A model generated the notes under the pieces. That model saw only the letters and a list, made by a program, of their open reading frames with translations. It did not search any database and was not told the origin of the DNA. 64,000 nt of DNA from Girardinichthys multiradiatus (taxonomy: Eukaryota > Chordata > Actinopteri > Cyprinodontiformes > Goodeidae), in the NCBI RefSeq assembly GCF_021462225.1, contig NC_061805.1:1244001-1308000 (forward strand). The letters are read 5' to 3'. Position 1 is the first letter of the stretch. Every line of letters begins with the position of its first letter. This document shows, piece by piece, positions 26,701 to 38,700 of this stretch. The translations under genes were made by a program, and so were the position numbers.

Positions 26701-29700
26701 AACATGGGTAAGGGAACATCTGAACATAGTTACCAGGCTCCACCACATCATGGCCCACAAATGTGTTGATTATGGCTCTTTCAATCATGTCTAAAGGATA
26801 ATATGAAAAAGACAGACTAAACTTAGAAGAAAAACAATGTTTGTTGAACAGTTGAGGTAAGAAGTAAACAAAGTTTAATTAACAAGATTTTCCTTATTAT
26901 GAAAACACATGGTCATTTTGTTTAGACCAAACCTCAAGTTTGCTTAAATTAAACTTTAAATCTACATTATAACACATCATAGAGCATGTCATTGTGTATC
27001 TAACAAAAACTAAAACAAAATGCATAAACAAAGAAAAGGATCCATCCAGTTTGATGAGGGAGTTTAGACCATGCTGCCAGATAGATGGCCTCAGAGACTG
27101 CAAAGTGCCCAAGTCATTAAGCTGCTAAACAAGCCCAAATCATCATTCTTCCACCACCATGCTTCACAGCTGGAAGGAAGTAGGTCTTTTCCAACATTCT
27201 GGGTTTGGTTTCTCTGGACTTGGTGAAGGGCATAATGGAATTGCATCCGTTTTTTGGCCTCATCAGTCCAAACGGCAATGTTTTCTCTCAACCCATCCTA
27301 ACAAGCCAAAGTTGTTTAATGTATTTAGATCTGGTGAATGTGCAGGCCATGGGAGATGTTCACTTCACTTTCAGTTCATCAAACCAATCTTTTCACCAGT
27401 CTTGCTGTGTGTATGGTGCATTGTCATCCCTGATACACGGCACCGCCTTCAGGATACAATGTTTGACCATTGGATGCACATGGTCTCAAGAATGGTTCGG
27501 TAGTCCTTGGCAGTGACGCGCCCATCTAGCACAAGTATTGGGCCAAGGGAATGCCATGATATGGCAGCCCAAACCATCACTGATCCACCCCATGCTTCAC
27601 TCTGGGCATGCAACTGTCTGGGTGGTACGCTTCTTTGGGGCTTCTCCACACCGTAACTCTCCCGGGATGTGGGGCGGAAAACAGTAAAGGTGGACTCATC
27701 AGAGAACAATACATGTTCACATTGTCCACAGCCAAAATTTGTGCTCCTTACACCATTGAAACCGACGTTTGGCATCTTGGCATGAGTGACAAAGGTTGGC
27801 TATAGCAGCCCCGCAGTCCATCGTCCCTGTTCCCAAGAAGCCAAGGACCACAGGGCTTAATGACTTCTGACCCGTCGCCCTGACCTCTGTGGTGATGAAG
27901 TCCTTTGAGCGCCTTGTGCTCTCACACCTAAAAGACATCACCGACCCCCTCCTGGACCCACTGCAGTTTGCCTACAGAGCCAACAGGTCTGTAGATGATG
28001 CAGTCAACCTAGCCCTTCACTTCATCCTCCGGCACCTGGACTCCACAGGAACCTATGCCAAGATCCTGTTTGTGGATTTCAGCTCTGCCTTCAACACCAT
28101 CGTCCCAGCTCTGCTCCAGGAGAAGCTCTCCCAACTGAGTGTGCCCGACTGCACCTGCAGGTGGATCACTGACTTCCTGTCTGACAGGAAGCAGCGCGTG
28201 AGGCTGGGGAAGCACGTCTCTGACTCCCTGACCATCAGCACTGGTTCCCCCCAAGGCTGTGTTCTCTCTCCTCTGCTCTTCTCCCTGTACACCAACAGCT
28301 GCACCTCCAGTCACCAGTCTGTCAAGCTTCTGAAGTTTGCGGACGACACCACCCTGATCGGACTCATCTCTGATGGTGACGAGTCCGCGTACAGATGGGA
28401 GGTGGGCCATCTGTTGGACTGGTGCAGCCAGAACAACCTTGAGCTCAACGCTCTAAAGACAGTGGAGATGGTTGTGGACTTCAGGCAGAACCCAGCCCCA
28501 CCTGCCCCCATCACCCTCTGTGACTCCACAATTGACACTGTGGAATCTTTCCGCTTCCTGGGAACCATCATCTCCCAGGATCTCAAGTAGGAGCCAAACA
28601 TCAGCTCCCTCATCAAGAAAGCCCAGCAGAGGATGTTCTTCCTGCGGCAGCTGAAGAAATTCAACCTGCCAAAGACTATGATGGTGCACTTCTACACAGC
28701 CATCATTGAGTCCATCCTCACCTCCTCCATCACCATCTGGTACGCCGCTGCTACAGCCAAGGATAAGGGCAGGCTGCAGCGTGTCATTCGGTCTGCTGAG
28801 AAGGTGATTGGCTGCAGTCTACTGTCGCTCCAGGAACTGTACACCTCCAGGACCCTGAAGCGGGCAGGGAAGATTCTGGCTGATCCCTCCCACCCCGGTC
28901 ACAGACTCTTTGAGACTCTCCCCTCTGGCAGGAGGCTGCGGTCCATCCGGACCAAAACCTCACGCCGCAAGAACAGTTTTTTCCCATCTGCCACCAGCCT
29001 TGTTAACAAAGCCCAGAAACCACCCTGACACTCTCCCTTTCACCCACACCCCCACTTTTTTTGCTGACAGGACACCTGTAACCTGTAACTCTATGAGTTA
29101 CATTAACGCTCAGCTTGGACTCCTGCTTTACTTGCACAATGATCACCTGCACTGTTGTATTGCTCTTGCATCTTATACTGCTCTATATTTACTCTCACTC
29201 ACTTAAAACTGTGCACATATATTTATATTATATTGTAGATATGTTTATACTGTTTAATTTGTACTGTATTGCACCGACTACGCCAAAACAAATTCCTTGT
29301 ATGTCCAAAAACGTACTTGGCAATAAATCTTTTCTGATTCTGATTCTAGTGGAAACAGGAGAGTTGAGGTGCACATTTAATTCTGCCGTGATTTGGGCAG
29401 CCATGGTTTTATGTTTTTTGGATACAATCCGAGTTAGCATCCGAACATCCCTTTCAGACAGCTTCCTCTTGCGTCCACAGTTAATCCTGTTGGATGTGGT
29501 TCATCCTTCTTGGTGGTATGCTGACATTACCATGGATACCGTGGCTCTTGATACATCACAAAGTCTTGCTGTCTTGGTCACAGACGTGCACCAACAATTT
29601 GTCCTCTTTTGAACTCTGGTATGTCATCCATAATGTTGTGTGCATTTCAATATTTTGAGCAAAACTGTGCTCTTACCCTGCTAATTGAACCTTCACACTC

Positions 29701-32700
29701 TGCTCTTACTGGTACAATGTGCAATCAATGAAGACTGGCTACCAGGCTGGTCCAGTTTAGCCATGAAACCTCCCACACTAAAATGACAGGTGTTTCAGTT
29801 TCATTGTCCAACCCCTGTATCTATCAGTAATTTAAAAAATCTAGGGTACCCTAAGAGTGAAAATATTGCCTTGTTAGAATATAATTTTGGACATGCTGCA
29901 AAATTTACAACAAAATATGATCTGCTTGTCTTGGAACTGAACCAAAATATTCCTTTGTATTTTCCTATGATTATTAACATTTCCAGTCAGTAAAAAAATC
30001 TGTTTTTAAATCTTCTCCAATCCAAATAAAACTATATAAAAAGAAATAAATGCCAATCAATATTCACAAAAACATATTTTTTACCTTAAATAATCTTTAG
30101 TGAAAATGTTCATGTACGTTGATGAAACTGAGATAAAAGGCATAAAATCAAAGATAACGTGTAAATGGATTGTACACCATGTCTGCTGTCTCTAGGCCTG
30201 TTCTGTCTAGATGCAGACTGTGCATCAACTTGCTGTTTGATGAACAGCTTTTCTCACCCTCCGCTTCCTGCATAAAAGATGACCTGCAGAGGAAAAAGTG
30301 CTTCTGCTGCTGCTGGCTCAGGCATCTTCACAGGTGCTCCTAGCTTACTTTGCACAGTGGTAAGCATTTTATCCATATAAATGCAGGTCTTAGTAAAACC
30401 AACAAAACAATACATTTGACACCAGCACCTGACAGATGTGCAGATCTGAGTCTTGATTTATGGCACAGACTGACAGTGGCAGATGATGGAGCTGTAGGTG
30501 CAGGAGCACCAGCGCATTGCCTCTTTTATTTACAAAATGCATCAACAGACATTTTTGGGCAATTTATGAGCAGTTGGACTAATACTTCTTTTTTCTTAAT
30601 CTGAGCTCACCCATGACCTGCTTGAGCTTCAGCAAAATAGACCTTTATCTCTTACTGTCAATGGAAGCTCTGACACTGCATCACACTCACAGAGAGATAT
30701 ATCAACATTTGTCCAGCAGTAAATTAGAGGACAGAAAAGTCAGTAAATGAAGCATTTATGTTCTAGACTTTTGCCTAGGGTGTATGTGCTGTAAACAGTT
30801 TACTGTTGATAAAATATTGCATATGTTGTATATTAGCAACCTGTGGTTTGTTCAAAGTAGGCGGCAATTGTTCAGATAAGGAAACAGAATCAGAGAATGG
30901 AACTGGTTTAAAAACGGTGATGCTTTCATTTAACTGCTCACACTGTTTATCTCAGTGTATTAGTTTTATGTTTTGTTATTTCTGTGTAGTAGTTTAGGAT
31001 TTTTTTTGTTTGTTCTGATTTTAACTAGAAGTTGTGCACATCACATTTAAAATGCATCTCCACACTTGTGTAGAGGGGAAAAACAAATACAAATCAAAAG
31101 CTCTGCAAAACCTACCTTGAATCCACACAAAACCATAAAGAAAGTAGAACTTCCCCCCTGTGTTGGGCCCAGGTCGCCAGTAGGCCCTTCTTATCTCATT
31201 TGTCTTCTCTGTGAAACTGGAGTTCTGTCTTATTTTGTACTGAACGTGAGGTGGCAAAGAACCATCCTTGTTAGTCTGAAAAATCACACCTGGGAACAAA
31301 AAGTGTGAAGAACATTCATCAGCACTGTGATGCTAAACATGAATCTGGTATGAATGAATGACCCTAAATATTTACAATCCCAATATAGATAAAAGAGTAG
31401 TATTACAAAAATAATTGTCATAACATTAAAACCTAGAACTTTTAAACTGGTCTCCCTTATATCAGTTACTCTACAAATCAACCAGTTTGTTCTAAAAATA
31501 GTGTTTTTCTTTAGGTTCATAAAAAAACTACAAGGAATTTAATATTTATCAGTTTTCTGGCAGAGAAAAATGATTTGCAGTTGAAAAAATAAATTTTGTG
31601 TGCAACAAATTTCTTATTACCACCTTTACTATCTGGTGCTTTGTTGCCAATATGCATCAGTGAGCAAAGACTAAAAATGAACTCTTATTATAACTTAATT
31701 GTGCAACAAAGCCTTGTTGCAACATTTATTTACAGAATTACAAAAATCTTTTAAGTATTCATTTCCAAAACTAATTTCACCAAATTTAACGCTCTTGATT
31801 ACATTAATCATTCATTCTTAAAATGACATTTAAAAAAAAGAAATTGTTAATCTTAGAGATTATTAGTAGTCTTAAAACATTTGACAAACATGTAAATACA
31901 TAATGGTTTGAGGCAGTGTTCACACGACTGTTGTTTTGTTGTAATGTTATGGAAAAAGTTGAACAAGTAAATAGAATATAAGAAGGACCTTAGAATCCAA
32001 AATCCTAAATAGGTTTTAAAAATAAAAAATAGGCACCAGTGAGAGCAACTAAGCTACTCTATTTATGTATTCCCGGTTTTGGAGCTATTTGATGTTTGTG
32101 CTCTGCTAGCTTTAAAAGAATTCTTCACAGCCTTTTATGAGTTGTGCATTGGGGCCCGGATTGGGATGGGGTTCAGGTGAGTCAGTAGAGAAAAACACAG
32201 TTGCTATTGTTCACGTCTTTTTGTTCATACTCAACATTTCTATAATTTTTAACATTACAGCCACAAAGTTTACTGTATTTTATGTCACAGACGCACAGAT
32301 AGTAGCTCATAACTGTCATAGAAGGCAAATAATACATGGTTGTCAGATTTTCTTGGAAATAAAAATCTGAAAAGTGTGCTGTTCTTTTGTAAATAGCCAC
32401 CCTGAACTCTGATACACGTAAATGACATGCAGTGCAATTAATAATTAAACTGTTTTCAATTAATCTCAGTATAAATAAAAGCCTGAGGTTTGTTGGAGAG
32501 CATTGATGAATAAACAATCTCATGAAGACCAAGGACCACAGCTGACAGGTTGTTCACAAGTTTAAAGCAGGGTGAGGTTCTAAAACAAATTGAACTTTTT
32601 GACCACCATAGCTCAGGTTCTGGCTGAACCCGTGCCGGAAGAATGGGCAAAAACTTTCGTTTGCGCAAAGTAGGAATGGGCATTATCGGTTTCAAATTGT

Positions 32701-35700
32701 ATTACAATATTTTGAGTCATTAATTGTGATTATGACAAAAAACATTTAAAAAAAATATATTAAAATCCATCACGGTCTGTAAATCTGGCAATAAATCTGT
32801 CACTGTATACGGTCTGACTCACCCAAACCTAAATACTGCTCCAAAAAACAAAACCAATCATCAAATATGCTACTTGAGTACACTAGTTACATTAAGTAGA
32901 GCTACTGCACCACTAAAAATCCCAAAGTCATGATAGAGTAGAATAATATCAGTTATATGAAATGCAAATGGAACCATGCAGACACATACAAAGGTAAAGA
33001 ATATATGAAAAACAACAGACTGTACAGTAAGGGATAATTTACATTAGAAATATATTTCAAATATAATTATATTTATTGATTGTTTGATGGCACACTTTGA
33101 AAGAATTTGTTCAAATAGCAAAAGTAACTACCCCAATCAGTGTTTGGTCATTTATCAGGGTTTGCAAACGTCAATAGTTAGAATTTATTGCTTTCATAAT
33201 AAATCCCAAATCTTTATTTTATCCCTCAATAACAATAAATGATACAATAATGGCTCATCTCCAGTGCAAATCTACAAGGCACATAAAACAAATGGCTTGC
33301 AGCTGCAGTTTTCTATAAAGCTTTTACTAAATGGAAGTTAAACTCACCACACACGCTTCTGATTATAACGTTGATAAAAACAATGTAACTCTTTGCTTCC
33401 ACTTCACAATCTTGTACCTCTTTGTATTGCTCTATCACATAAAGTCTCAAATGAAATACACTGAAGTTTGTGGTTGTACGATAACAGAATGTGAAGTACT
33501 CTAAGTGGTGCAAATATGTTCGCAAGGCGCTGAGGGTGCAAAGGGGAGACTCACTGGCAAACACGGACACATTGTCCTGGTAGGCCTGGTTCAGGGTGTA
33601 GTTGACTATGCTGTCCTCATCAGGGAAGCCTTTGAAGACATCCACACTGACCTGGAATCATGAGGCAAAAACGTTGGTCCACAGCAGAAACTGATTAATG
33701 GAATTACACACTGCCACACTTAATACAAGTAATCTCAGTCATTGATGCTGATGTAGCCAGAATGGTCAGAACAGTGCAGCACGTGGGACAGGTCCGGATG
33801 CCCCATCAGGGAGGGGAGCTACCTAAGAAATCACTGTGATTTCTAAGTCAGCAATGTCTCTTCCAGCTACACTCGGTCTCCATGGTAACCCACTGTTGTA
33901 CTTGCCGATGGGTGGTGGCAGTCTCAACTACCTCTATTACTTTAACCCATATATTCCCCAAAGAACCAGGATATCTCACAGCAGACACTTGTCTTGCTTG
34001 GCGAGAGGTTAGCCCCTAACCCCATTATAAAGTTCAGCAGGATTCAGAGACGCTGGTATTGTGATGGTCAAAAACAAAGCAAATACACTCAGCTTGCAGG
34101 TTTACAAGCTGAGTGGAAGTAGAGCTGCCATACAATCGGCACCACCATCGCCTCTGACCACCATCAGCAGGCAAGGCAGGGGAACCCACAGGTTACAGGG
34201 CGAACCTCTACCACCTGAGCCACTGTAGAAGAGGAGGAAAGCAGTAGTCAGCTCCAAGCTGACACTTAGTCATGCACCAGAGTTATGTTGATTTGATGTT
34301 CCTGAAGAACAAAAAGAACCTTTCTACTCTGCTAGCCTTTTACTTCGATTGATTAACGCTCTGTTTGCAGAGCTCAACCTTTCAGGGGTTTTTAATAAAA
34401 TACATCTTTTATTCTTATAATTTCCTGCCGTATAGGGTGCACATATGAGTTGCAGTCCCTCCAAGAAGCTCCAGGTGTCCACCTGGATCTTCTTGTTGGG
34501 GAAGAAGCAGCTCAGACATCCAAGTAGAAAACAAGTGGCAGCATGTCTGAGGAAACGTCTGGGTCAAATAAATTCATCTACTCACAAAATATTCAGTCAA
34601 AAAGCAAACTAACTAACCTGTCCGATTCAGACATTATATTAACTAAAACCATTAACACCGTTCTGACAACCCTTTAAGAATTCTTTGCTCTGTGAAGCAT
34701 TGGATGTTCAGCAACTGAGATGTCAGCGCCTTTAGTTGAAAAGGTAAAATAAATAGTCAACATCCACTCCAAATGTTCCACATTCTGCTGACCTTTGACA
34801 TGAAACGTGTCCAGCCACAGGCAGCATTGTCAATGGTTTCCAGTTGCTCCAGCAGGGTGGACGTGTTTGGGAAAGTGTAGTTTCCCATCATCAGTGCTTC
34901 CATTAGCTCACTGTCGGTGCCGTTCAACAACTCCGGCTGCTGCTGGAGTTCTGAAGACAGCTGGTCAGAGACAGGAGGAACAAAATGACTGGCGCATCCA
35001 GGAGCCCAATCACAACCTGAAGCAAATTCAGTGCCATGTATTGAATGTACAAGTATTCACATCCCTTGGCTTTTTCACATTTTGTCAACTTACAACCACA
35101 AACCTCAGTGTAATCATTTAGATATTATGTGACAGACCAACACAAGGATGTGCATAGTTGTGAAGTGAAGAGAAAAGATTTACAAATAGAAATTGAAAAT
35201 TGTGCCATATTTCTAAATTCAGCCCACCTGAGTCAATATTTTGTAGACCCTCCTTTTGTTTTTGGGGGTATGTCTACCAGCTTTGCACATCTAGAAACCA
35301 GCTAAGCCTAACTGGATGAAGACCATCTGGGAACATGTCTTTATCTAAGCTCTCCCACTGTTGCTCTGACTGTATGTTTAGAGCCATTGTCCTGTTGGAA
35401 GGTGAACATCCATCCTAGTCTGCTTTCTTTTGAAACCCTGAGGTGCTTTGATGGGTTTGTGCCATAAAAACATTTGCATGAAAGTGTCATGTCAAAGTCC
35501 TAATTTTACAATGTTGGTTTGCTCTTCTGCATGTTTAATGTGTCTCCTACATGTCTTACAGCAAAGTACAATAAGAGCTTTTTATGGCATTCTTTCATCA
35601 GTGCTTTCTTTTTCCCCACTCTTTAATACGGAACATATTTGCAGACTGAGAAAGAAAATGTGAAAAAATGTCCCACCTGATCTTTAGATCTCTGCAGCTC

Positions 35701-38700
35701 CCCAGTTACCATGTTTGTCCTGGTTGCTTATTTGAAAAATGCTCTCCCTGCCTTGCTTATCAGTTTAGGTGGGTGGCCTTGTCTTGATAGGTTTACAGTT
35801 CCATCCTGTGCCATGCTATTTACATTTTGGACAGATCTCACAGAGCTTGGGAAATTGTTTTAGAACCTAACCCTGCTTTAAACTTCTCCAGAACTGTCTC
35901 CCTGACCTGTCTGCTTTGTTCCTTGGTCTCCATGTTGCTGGTTGTTCTCTAATGCTCTCTAATAAACTTCTGAGGCCAGAAACAGAACAGCTGCATTTAC
36001 ACTGATATCAAATTCAATTCAATTCGATTCAGTTTATTTCTATAGCGCCAATTAACAACACATGTCGTCTCAAGGCACTTCACAAAGGTCAGGTACATAC
36101 ATTCCAATTAATCCTAACTATCAAACAGTGCAGTCAGATTCAATTATTTATTCAAATTGGATAAAAACTTTTTCTGTCTAAGGAAACCCAGCAGATTGCA
36201 TCCAGTCAGTGACCTGCAGCATTCACTCCTCCTGGATGAGCCAAATTATACACAACGTAAGTTACGCTGTAACTATGGTTCTGTGAATTCCTGGATGACT
36301 GCCAGTGGCAGTAAACAATGTGGATATGTCTCCTCGCGCTCCGTGCAGGTCGAGATTAAATGTAAACAAAGTCACGCACGTGACACGTAGCCCACCTGGG
36401 CGTGCGTCTATAAGTAGCACGTGGAAGGCTACGTTCGGTCTCTGGGATCTTCTCGCAGGGAGAAGTTCCGAGTGACCAGTGTGACTGGCAGTCATCCAGG
36501 AATTCACAGAACCATAGTTACAGCGTAACTTCCGTTCTGTTTCATTCCTTCCTGACTGCCAGTGGCAGTAAACAAAGTGGATGACTTATGCCAGCAATGT
36601 CACGAGGAATGCAGTAGTCACCCACCTCTCAGTTAGTAGAAGGGGCCAGAGGCAGGATTGCCGAAGCCAGTGCAGACTCATGTGCCACATTGAGGCGGTA
36701 GAAGCGTGCAAACATGCACGGTGTTGCCAATGACGCCGCTGCGCAGATATCACCCAGCGGCACGCCCCTCAGTGCCGCCCAGGACGTAGACACACTCCTG
36801 GTGGAATGGCACACAACACCAGAAGGGGCAACTGCCCCCACAGACTCATAAGCCAGCGCAATAGCATCTACGACCCAATGCGATAGCCTGTGCTTAGAAA
36901 GGGCTCACCCCCAGTTCTGTCCCCCGTGGCACACAAACAGCTGGTCCGACTGGCGAATAGCGCCTGTAGCCACAATGTACAGCTGCAATGCCCGGACCGG
37001 GCACAGCGTGTTAGCAAGCCTCTGTTCCTCGGACTGAAACGGGGGAGGGCAGTATGCCCCCAGTTCAATGACTGTATTCACGTAGCCTGGGGGTAGAACT
37101 TTAGGGAGAAAGGCTATGTTCAGCCACAGCGTTACTCTGGACCCGCCTGCCTTCCAACGCAGGCAGGTAGGGGTGATGGCGAGTGCGTGGAGCTCACTGA
37201 CCCGCTTGGCTGTTGTTACCGCCAACAAAAAAGCAGTCTTAACAGACACCAGTTTCAATGGGGCAGCCCCCATAGGGTCAAAAGGTGACCCACTCAGGGC
37301 CTTCAACACCAGTGGGAGGTCCCATGCTGCCGCCGGTCTCCATAACGGGGGGCGCAGCCTCCTTGCACCCCGGAGAAACTGTGACACCCAATAGTGTGTC
37401 CCCACTCGTCTGCCATCCACGACGTCGTGGCTGGCTGAAATGGCAGCCAGGTGCACCTTCAGGGTTGATGCTGCCCGTCCGGCATCCAATAGACCCGGCA
37501 GGTACCTCAAAATATTATGCAGGAAACACGAAATTGGGTCAACTGCTCTGCGTCTTCACCACTCAGCAAAACGCTGCCAGCAACAGGCATAAGTCCTCGA
37601 TGTGGACGGAGCTCTGGCATTCTGCAGTGTCCGCTGAATGGAAGGCTCCAGATCCGTCGGGGGCTGCCAGCACCCCTCAGCGGCCACACCGTGAGGAGAA
37701 GATGGCCCGGAGACGGGTGCCAAACCTTCCCCTCCAACTGAGACAACAGGTCTGCCCTGACCGGGAGCCACCATGGCTCCCCGTCCAGCAGACGGAGGAG
37801 CAGTGGGAACCAGACCCTCATGGGCCACTTGGGGGCCACCAACAGAACCTTCAGGCTCGACGACCTCACTCTGTGGAGAGTGGGCAGAAGCAACGGAAAC
37901 GGGGGAAAGGCATACAGCAGGCCGGCTGGCCATGCGTTCGCTAGGGCGTCCATCCCCAGTGGGGAGCTGGCCTCTGCCAGGGAAAACCACAAGGGGCAAT
38001 GTGTAATGCTCCCTGAGGCAAAAAGGTCAACCTGGGCCCTGCCGAACCGACCCCATATCTGCCGTACGACCTGCGGATGCAGCCTCCAATCCCCGGGGGG
38101 GAGCCTCTGTCGGGACAGATAGTCGGCCACAGAGTTCCTCGTCCCCGGTAGGTGCATTGCCCTGATGGAGGCGAAGCGAGGGTATGCCCAGGTCCACAGC
38201 CTCCGGGCCTCCCTCAGGCACTGCAGTGATCTGGTCCCACCCTGGTGGTTGACGTGGAACACTGCTGAGGTGCTGTCCGTCCTGACGAGCACGTGCTTGC
38301 CCTCGAGAAAGGACGAGATTGCGCATGCACGCCAGGATCCATGCGTCCCGACCATGGTGGGAGAAGCTTCTAGGATCCCTCCAGCAGCGTTGAAGTTCTT
38401 CCAAGAAGGCCGGCGACGGTGGCACCTCGAATGGAGCGGCCGCCGGAGCCCGGCGAAAAAACGGGTTTCCCGTTGGCTGGGCCACGGGTGAATCGTGTTG
38501 GGGCCATCCATTTGGTCGCACATTTTGACGCACAGCTCAACAGACGTCGCAGCTCTGACGTCACTGGAAGTATAAGAGATGCAGAGTCTCGGGGCCATTT
38601 CCGCCTGTCACAGGACAGCGTATAGGAGGCGAATTTCTGGAGCGACAAGAACTCGCAGGCGAACTTTTGGCCATTCCCGGAAGAGCTTGAAAGCTGGAAA

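Noticed and set aside
28009..28664. Minus-strand frames of 117-133 codons
   Set aside because: They are antisense to the LINE reverse transcriptase on the plus strand.
36905..37510. Possible host or phage tyrosine recombinase
   Set aside because: It lies inside DIRS termini, beside RNase H and gag-like frames, and is frameshifted.
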